The position numbers and the translations under genes are program-made. 31,004 bases of DNA from a virus, in the IMG/VR virus record IMGVR_UViG_3300036770_006762, positions 1 to 31,004 of that record; one strand, 5' to 3'. Under the pieces are notes generated by a model. It ran no database searches and was not told the origin of the DNA. It saw only the letters and a list, made by a program, of their open reading frames with translations. Below are positions 26,446 through 31,004 of this stretch, piece after piece. Numbering within the stretch: the stretch's first letter is position 1; each line of letters begins with the position of its first letter.

Positions 26446-26472
26446 GTTTTAAGTATTTATCTTACCTAAAAC
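26446..26472 (-). other. 10-bp stem-loop between gp25-like and gp6-like genes, enclosing a late-promoter octamer
   Basis: Read on the minus strand, arm GTTTTAGGTA (26472-26463) pairs with TACTTAAAAC (26455-26446) over ten base pairs, with one G-U wobble in RNA and a 7-nt loop. The promoter-like GATAAATA overlaps the loop and the start of the 3' arm. No U-tract follows, so it does not look like a rho-independent terminator; it is followed by a purine-rich AGAGAAAAG before the gp6 start. It could form in read-through RNA and act as a processing or stability element. Confidence 0.5.
26454..26461 (-). promoter_or_regulatory. T4-type late promoter octamer (GATAAATA) upstream of the gp6-like gene
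   Basis: The minus strand reads GATAAATA, one base from the T4 late consensus TATAAATA, in one of the two longest gaps in the window and 19 nt before the gp6-like ATG. That distance allows a short leader carrying the purine-rich site AGAGAAAAG. In T4 such octamers are read by the phage sigma factor gp55; no such gene is visible here, so the assignment rests on motif and position. Confidence 0.6.
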
Positions 26473-26484
26473 CTGATTTTTTGA

Positions 26485-26934
26485 TTACTGTTGAGAAAGT
26501 TGGTTGGTTTCGCTATCTGCAAATAAATTTAAAACTTGTGCTTGATTAAATGGAGAAACTGAAATTTCTACTTCAATCAGTATTCCGTTGTCTTTAGGAA
26601 AAGAGGATACATAATTTACAATAACTCTTGGGTCACTTGTTAACACACGAAATACTTCGTTTTTTATCTTTTCTTGCGTAGAAAGATCGTTTGGCTCAAA
26701 TACGAAATCCCAGAGAGTTGTACCGTATGCCGGCTGTCCTACTTTTTGTCCTTGTCGTATATTGAAGGCATTTACTAAATCTTGTATGACTAATTGAACG
26801 TCCGTTAGTTTATATTTTCTACCTGAATTTACAGGTCGAGTTATAGTTCCAAATCCCCCGTTATTCTCTGTTGGTAAATTTGTACTTCTAGGTAAATTTG
26901 CACCTATGGTGCTGAATCCAATGTATGTTGCCAT
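26485..26934 (-). CDS. 25: gp25-like baseplate wedge protein (gpW/gp25 family)
   Basis: The 149-residue product is a baseplate wedge component of the gpW/gp25 family, the small conserved protein that together with gp6 forms the inner wedge and contacts the sheath. T4 gp25 has 132 residues. The family core is seen at ~46-105: LVIQDLVNAFNIRQGQKVGQ, then PAYGTTLWDFVFEPND, then a helix ending in FRVLTSDPRVIV. The N-terminal ~40 residues are Gly/Asn/Pro-rich and probably extended. The gene starts 13 nt after the gp5-like stop; no good Shine-Dalgarno is visible before its ATG, so translation may depend on ribosomes arriving from the upstream gene. It is separated from gp6 by one of the two longest gaps in the window. 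Confidence 0.9.
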   Translation of the reverse strand: MATYIGFSTIGANLPRSTNLPTENNGGFGTITRPVNSGRKYKLTDVQLVIQDLVNAFNIRQGQKVGQPAYGTTLWDFVFEPNDLSTQEKIKNEVFRVLTSDPRVIVNYVSSFPKDNGILIEVEISVSPFNQAQVLNLFADSETNQLSQQ

Positions 26935-26947
26935 AACTATATTTAGT

Positions 26948-29900
26948 CTACAGTGAAATTAGTGACTTGAACTTGTCATCTAAACTTTGTTTCAAATTTA
27001 TCCATCTCAACCTTGCCTCTTCTATTTGAGGGTCGCCCGGTGGATATGTGTTTTCTATTTCGTAATACTCTCTTTTTGCTGCTTCTACTTTTTCATTTTC
27101 TTCTATCAATTCACCAAATGATAAGGTTAAGGCATTGCTTTCAGTAACACTTTTTTCTAATGCTGACTTAGCAGCATCAGAAGGTCCCAAACCACTAAAA
27201 TTAGGTAAAGGTATTTTAGCATTTCCTAGTAGTGCTTTAGTTTGTTGTTCTAACGATGCTCTGTTATTGGTATTTACTGCTACAGTCGGCATTTTTATAG
27301 GATTGGCAGACGACTTGCTAACCGAAGCAATTGCAGCATTTAATTGTGCAACCGCTGCTGGAGGCAAATTACCAGTAGCAAGTTGTTTTATGTTGGTATC
27401 CGGGTTAGTAACTTGTCCGGTATCTATGCTTTCATCAGAAAAATCTATAGTAGTTTGAACCGATATCTCGTTTTTCTTTGCTGTTGAGATATTTTTTATA
27501 GCAGAACTTAATAAACTAGTTCCAGGTAAATTGACCTTACCTAGAGTTTTGTTTACTACTGAACCAACACTATATTGTGCTCCCGGCAATGCATTTAATC
27601 CAGTAGACTTACTAGAATTACTCAACACTGATGAAATTCTATTAACATTATTAACTATGTTAGTTACTGCTTTAGCAGCAACATTGGGATTATTACTAGA
27701 AGACAACGTTTGTGAAGACCTAAGAAGTTGTCCTGTACTATTTAAAACTGTGTTAATACTATTTGCTGTTTTTTTCAATGATGGTTCTCCTAAAAGAGGA
27801 CCTATTTTTCCTATACTAGTTACCACTCCTGAAATATTTTTTATAGATTGCGCAGGATTTGTACTTGCGTTTAATTTAGCAATTGATCCTACCGCAGATG
27901 TACCTTCCCTAACTAAAGAATTCAAGTCTTTTAATTTTTTAGATAGTTCTGGATTACCAACCGAGTTTGATATTTTACCTACATCTTTTAGTATGTTAGA
28001 AATTGCATTTCCTGTTTGTGTTGGGTTTTTGCTAGAGTTTAATTTGTTTATTGAATTTAATAAACTTGCCGCACTGTTTACCGTTTTACTTGCGTTGGAT
28101 AATGATTTTTCACCAGTAACTTTACTTAAAGTACCAAGCAATCCAGATGTCGCCTTTAATGCCTTGGATGGGTCTGATGCATTGGTTATATCTTTCATAT
28201 AATTTGATATTTGTTTTACTGGTATACCAGTTACTTGCCCAACGGCTTGTAATCCTGCTTGGGCTTCTTTGTCATCACCTGTTGCTTTAGTTACGTTTTC
28301 TGCATTTTGTTTGTTTGCAATTTGCGTCAAGTTTTGCGGAACACCCACCTTTAATGGTTTAAATGCAGATAAAATTGCACCAAATGCAGCAGCACTAGCA
28401 TTTTTAGTTTTTTGTGAGGGTTCTGCTGAATTTGCAGCATCGGCAACTGAACCATAAGGACCATTTTTATTGTTTGCAACTTTTGCCGCACTATTTCCTG
28501 TTTTTATGGCATTTTTTACTGAATCTAAAACACCAGATATTTTATTCAATATTTTGTTAGGCTTAGCCGGTGATCCAAATTCACTTGAAGTTTTTATAGA
28601 ATTTACTACATTGTTTATTCCAGAAGCGGCAGTAGCGAGAACTAAACCTGCGATACTTTCACCATCTTCATTTCCATTAAGAACACCGGCGTTTTTCAAC
28701 TCAGACTCTGACTTTTTCATCAAATCAATTTGAGTTTCAATTTGTAACTCTTTGCTTTTTACAATTTTTTCTAGATTGGTTATACCCTTTTTTCCTGTAA
28801 AAATATTTGCAGGCATAGCATCTTTCAAGGTCTTTCCGCTGTTAATCAATGAATTGACTAGAGCACTAGAGCCAGGTTTAATGATACCTGCTTTTTCTAA
28901 TTGTGTTGGATTAAATGCAAATTTACCAACTGATGCAATATTTCCTTGACTAGTCGGGATTATTCCAGCACCATTTTTCACCACGAATGCTGCTAAGCCA
29001 CTCGCTGCATTTTTTGAAACTGCACTAAGTAGTCCGGCAGTTACATTAGTGTCTAGCGTTTTGCTAATGTTTTGTACAGGAGGAACACTTGATATTATAT
29101 CTGATGTCACTGGGTTACTATCAGAAATATTTGCAGATTCGTTGTTTATATTTTCAACTGCGGTCGATGGTACACTCGGCAATTCAGTTGCTGCATCACT
29201 ACTAGTTCTTACATCTACCCCTTGACCTGCATTAGCCCATGGCATGTGAGCCGGTGCTCTTGAAGTAATGCTTATCAACTTACCCGGAGCAGCAGCATAT
29301 CCTTTCGTCTTGTCATACAACGTATCAGTATGTGCAACAAAAGATATAGGTTGAACTATTTGTGGAACAACTGATGTAGAGCCTGTATTGAGATTTATGA
29401 TGCTTCCATTGACAAACATAGTTGATGAACTTGCATACGATGCTTCTGCCTTTGAAAACATACTCATAGATCCATCAATTTTGTAAGTGAAGGTTCCTTT
29501 GGTATAAATTGAATGATTTTGTCCTACTATTTGATTGGTGTTTTTATTTGAATTGATGTTGATTTCATCTGCATACAGGTTGAACTTTTTAGCAGCATTT
29601 ATGCTTATGTTATTATCAGCGTGTAAGTTTATATCTCCTTGTGTTCTGACGTTGAAACTGTTGGTTGAGTACATGTCAATTGTACCTTCTTTACCTAACT
29701 CAATGTAGGATTGTCCATTACTATGTACGATGAACAAAGTTTGTCCATCATCGCTCATCAAAATTTGATGTCCGGCAGCAGAACGAATTCTTATCAGTTG
29801 GTCTCTGCCAATCAAATCACCGTCATCCATGACGATTGAATGACCACCTCTTCTAGATATCACCCTTAATTTATTGGGATTTGCACCTTCACTTGCAGCA

Positions 29901-30625
29901 CTTGCAATTGTTTCATCAGTGTATCCACCTTCATATATAGGTCTTCCGGGTGTGCTTATTCCCCAACCAACTCTACTGGGACTTTCACGTTGAGAACTAC
30001 TAGATATAGGACCTCTCAATGCATCTCTTATCAACCCTTGTTGATTCATGATCGCAGAAACATAACTGTGAATAGGTTTAGGTTGGTTTAAAAAGTTGTT
30101 ACTGTCTGCTATCCCTTTATTGTTTGTGTTTATGTTTGTGACTGGTAATCTAGTGGCACCACCATAACCGTTAGCCTCACCATCTGTATTTGCGATTATG
30201 TTGTCGCTTGCACCAATTGCAGGTACCATATGCAATGCGTCTGGTTCAGGAACACACCCTATGTAAAAACCATAGTTAAGATCACCGTTTATGAAGATGC
30301 AAACAACGGTAGTGCCTATGTCAGGTGGGCTATTCCAAACACCATATGAACTAGGATTTGAAACATAATCACCGAATCCTGTATCACCTGAAGTTGGTCT
30401 AACAAATCCATAGAAAGGTGACATGTAAGAAACTGTACACCAACTGCTTTGATCTTCTGGATCATTTGAACCGAAATCAGCAATATAAACTTGCAACTTG
30501 CCCATTCGATTGGGGTCAATGTTGTTTTTTACTACTCCAAATACAGGTGCAAGTCTAGGATTCGCTCCACCTGAATTAGGTGTTGAAGCCTTGATTGTTC
30601 CTGTAGTTTTAATTATGTTTTGCAT
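26948..30625 (-). CDS. 5: gp5-like baseplate hub/needle protein lacking a lysozyme domain, with a long repeat-bearing C-terminal extension
   Basis: This is the central spike of the baseplate, which punctures the cell envelope when the tail contracts. Of 1,225 residues, ~25-140 match the gp5/VgrG-type N-terminal OB-fold (LAPVFGVVKNNIDPNRMGKL, then FGSNDPEDQSSWCTVSYMSP, and PPDIGTTVVCIFINGDLNYG). Residues ~250-415 form repetitive short strands (VISRRGGHSIVMDDGD, IRSAAGHQILMSDDG, DINLHADNNISINAAKKF) expected of a triple-stranded needle beta-helix. Between them are only ~110 residues, too few for the ~165-residue lysozyme domain of T4 gp5, and no lysozyme pattern is visible. T4 gp5 has 575 residues; here ~800 extra follow the needle, Ser/Ala/Asn/Lys-rich, with about four ~56-residue repeats (812-1028) and a charged, probably helical end. 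The start has AAGGA 8 nt upstream of ATG. The identity is secure; the role of the extension is unknown. Confidence 0.88.
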   Translation of the reverse strand: MQNIIKTTGTIKASTPNSGGANPRLAPVFGVVKNNIDPNRMGKLQVYIADFGSNDPEDQSSWCTVSYMSPFYGFVRPTSGDTGFGDYVSNPSSYGVWNSPPDIGTTVVCIFINGDLNYGFYIGCVPEPDALHMVPAIGASDNIIANTDGEANGYGGATRLPVTNINTNNKGIADSNNFLNQPKPIHSYVSAIMNQQGLIRDALRGPISSSSQRESPSRVGWGISTPGRPIYEGGYTDETIASAASEGANPNKLRVISRRGGHSIVMDDGDLIGRDQLIRIRSAAGHQILMSDDGQTLFIVHSNGQSYIELGKEGTIDMYSTNSFNVRTQGDINLHADNNISINAAKKFNLYADEININSNKNTNQIVGQNHSIYTKGTFTYKIDGSMSMFSKAEASYASSSTMFVNGSIINLNTGSTSVVPQIVQPISFVAHTDTLYDKTKGYAAAPGKLISITSRAPAHMPWANAGQGVDVRTSSDAATELPSVPSTAVENINNESANISDSNPVTSDIISSVPPVQNISKTLDTNVTAGLLSAVSKNAASGLAAFVVKNGAGIIPTSQGNIASVGKFAFNPTQLEKAGIIKPGSSALVNSLINSGKTLKDAMPANIFTGKKGITNLEKIVKSKELQIETQIDLMKKSESELKNAGVLNGNEDGESIAGLVLATAASGINNVVNSIKTSSEFGSPAKPNKILNKISGVLDSVKNAIKTGNSAAKVANNKNGPYGSVADAANSAEPSQKTKNASAAAFGAILSAFKPLKVGVPQNLTQIANKQNAENVTKATGDDKEAQAGLQAVGQVTGIPVKQISNYMKDITNASDPSKALKATSGLLGTLSKVTGEKSLSNASKTVNSAASLLNSINKLNSSKNPTQTGNAISNILKDVGKISNSVGNPELSKKLKDLNSLVREGTSAVGSIAKLNASTNPAQSIKNISGVVTSIGKIGPLLGEPSLKKTANSINTVLNSTGQLLRSSQTLSSSNNPNVAAKAVTNIVNNVNRISSVLSNSSKSTGLNALPGAQYSVGSVVNKTLGKVNLPGTSLLSSAIKNISTAKKNEISVQTTIDFSDESIDTGQVTNPDTNIKQLATGNLPPAAVAQLNAAIASVSKSSANPIKMPTVAVNTNNRASLEQQTKALLGNAKIPLPNFSGLGPSDAAKSALEKSVTESNALTLSFGELIEENEKVEAAKREYYEIENTYPPGDPQIEEARLRWINLKQSLDDKFKSLISL
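27542..28192 (-). repeat. Four degenerate ~56-residue tandem repeats coded within the gp5-like tail
   Basis: Residues ~812-1028 of the gp5-like protein contain four units that each begin with a motif of the form (K/T)L(N/S)xSxNP followed by a hydrophobic heptad-like stretch (e.g. NISGVVTSIGKIGPLLGEPS). The Pro of this motif falls at residues 819, 868, 924 and 980, giving periods of 49, 56 and 56. Units 2 and 3 are clearest (KLNSSKNPTQ and KLNASTNPAQ). The units look helical and may form a rod or a tape-like segment. The repeat is visible in protein more than in DNA. Confidence 0.7.
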
Positions 30626-30636
30626 ATTTCAATCCT

Positions 30637-31004
30637 TTATGGAGCCACTATACTACCAGATACATCAAGTCCACCGTTACCGTATATGCTTGCATCATCA
30701 TTCGCAGTACGCCCTTGTTGATTTAGTTGACCTGCTGAATTTAAAGCAGTACGAGGTGTTGTAGAACCATCGGATTGAGACGGTGATTCTTTTACTGTTG
30801 TCAATCCTGATGTTGTAGGTTGTGTTGGAGTTCCAGAAGCGTTTTGACCTGTATTCGCTTGATTTTCTGGTTTGGGGTCAGCGGGGAAGGTAGTAATTAC
30901 ACAGTCTAACACTTGTGTAAATTTTCCAGATTTAAATGTACTAGTAACCTTTATTACTTTATAACTTATCTTTCCTTGTAAATCTTTTCTTTTTGATTCC
31001 GGAT
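30637..31004 (-). CDS. C-terminal part of a probable baseplate hub-associated structural protein (runs off the window)
   Basis: The frame is open to the right-hand edge, so only the last 122 residues are present and the true start is outside. A GTG lies inside the frame at 30910-30912 but coding continues upstream of it (PESKRKDLQGKISYKVIKV...), so it is not taken as the start. The first ~40 visible residues (KISYKVIKVTSTFKSGKFTQ then VLDCVITTFP) read as alternating beta strands, like the end of phage hub proteins of the gp27/gpD kind. The remaining ~80 residues are a low-complexity tail rich in Pro, Thr, Ser, Gln, Asn and Gly. Its stop is 11 nt before the start of the gp5-like gene, so the two are probably co-transcribed and their products may be partners. 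The hub assignment is inference from position and strand pattern; another small baseplate protein (gp53-like or other) is possible. Confidence 0.55.
   Translation of the reverse strand, partial: PESKRKDLQGKISYKVIKVTSTFKSGKFTQVLDCVITTFPADPKPENQANTGQNASGTPTQPTTSGLTTVKESPSQSDGSTTPRTALNSAGQLNQQGRTANDDASIYGNGGLDVSGSIVAP

Noticed and set aside
26446-26484. Rho-independent terminator between the gp25-like and gp6-like genes
   Set aside because: The hairpin has an AU-rich stem and is followed by purines, not a U-tract, on the transcribed strand.
26940-26947. ACTAAATA before the gp25-like gene as a late promoter
   Set aside because: It ends 5 nt from the ATG, leaving no room for a leader, and matches the consensus poorly.
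27531-28202. 223-residue open frame on the plus strand opposite the gp5 repeats
   Set aside because: It lies antisense to a firmly coding, repeat-bearing frame rich in Ser, Asn, Ala and Lys codons, which tend to leave the opposite strand free of stops; it has no recognisable domain and no promoter.
28269-28949. Further plus-strand frames opposite the gp5 extension
   Set aside because: They are opposite the same biased coding sequence, hydrophobic by composition, and without ribosome sites or family resemblance.
30637-30912. Separate 91-residue gene starting at the GTG at 30912
   Set aside because: The same frame stays open and protein-like (KISYKVIKVTSTFKSGKF) to the window edge, so this is the tail of a longer protein.
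1-31004. tRNA genes, CRISPR arrays, integrase, transposase, defence or auxiliary metabolic genes
   Set aside because: None was seen by reading both strands; repeats present are protein-level modules inside tail genes.

Overview
The window is an AT-rich, almost fully coding stretch in which every gene I can support lies on the minus strand, so transcription runs from high to low coordinates. The gene content is the baseplate and tail-fibre block of a contractile-tailed, T4-like (straboviral/kyanoviral type) phage. The anchors are a gp5-type hub/needle protein, a gpW/gp25-family protein, a gp6-type (baseplate-J-like) wedge protein and a giant gp7-position wedge protein in the order 5-25-6-7. 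Near-consensus T4-type late promoter octamers (TATAAATA/GATAAATA) sit in several of the few gaps. The style of the proteins (small conserved hypotheticals, Asn/Thr/Ser-rich fibres, tail-linked glycosyltransferases) matches marine T4-like phages such as cyanophages and pelagiphages. The host cannot be named from this window.

Layout in transcription order: (1) 31004-30637, C-terminal end of a probable hub-associated protein; (2) 30625-26948, gp5-like hub and needle without room for a lysozyme domain but with a long Ser/Ala/Asn-rich tail holding ~56-residue repeats; (3) 26934-26485, gp25-like wedge; (4) a 50-bp gap with a late-promoter octamer inside a hairpin; (5) 26434-23066, oversized gp6-like wedge; (6) 23062-5342, one 17.7-kb reading frame for 5,906 residues, a gp7-position protein with a seven-bladed FG-GAP-type propeller and at least a dozen copies of a ~70-90-residue beta module; (7) 5342-5193, a 49-residue gene, and 5193-4573, a 206-residue structural-type gene, which share a 'LKI(F/Y)DPNT' motif; (8) 4551-3328 and 3318-2365, two fibre-type proteins; (9) 2316-2011, a small conserved-type hypothetical; (10) 2014-423, two related glycosyltransferase-like proteins; (11) 426-94, a small hypothetical; (12) 101-1, the start of another gene that runs off the edge.

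Functionally, genes 1-6 would build the hub, needle and wedge of the baseplate, 7-8 would add peripheral or fibre parts, and the glycosyltransferase-like genes at the end could modify a sugar on the virion or the host; that last role is inference. Coupling is tight: many neighbours overlap by 1 nt (TAATG, TGATG) or 4 nt (ATGA). No tRNA, CRISPR array, insertion sequence, integrase or rho-independent terminator was seen, and no stretch above 300 bases lacks a gene. The unusual items are the giant modular gp7-position protein, the repeat-bearing lysozyme-less gp5, the hairpin-embedded promoter before gp6 and the coupled glycosyltransferase pair. I see no separate defence or regulatory system.
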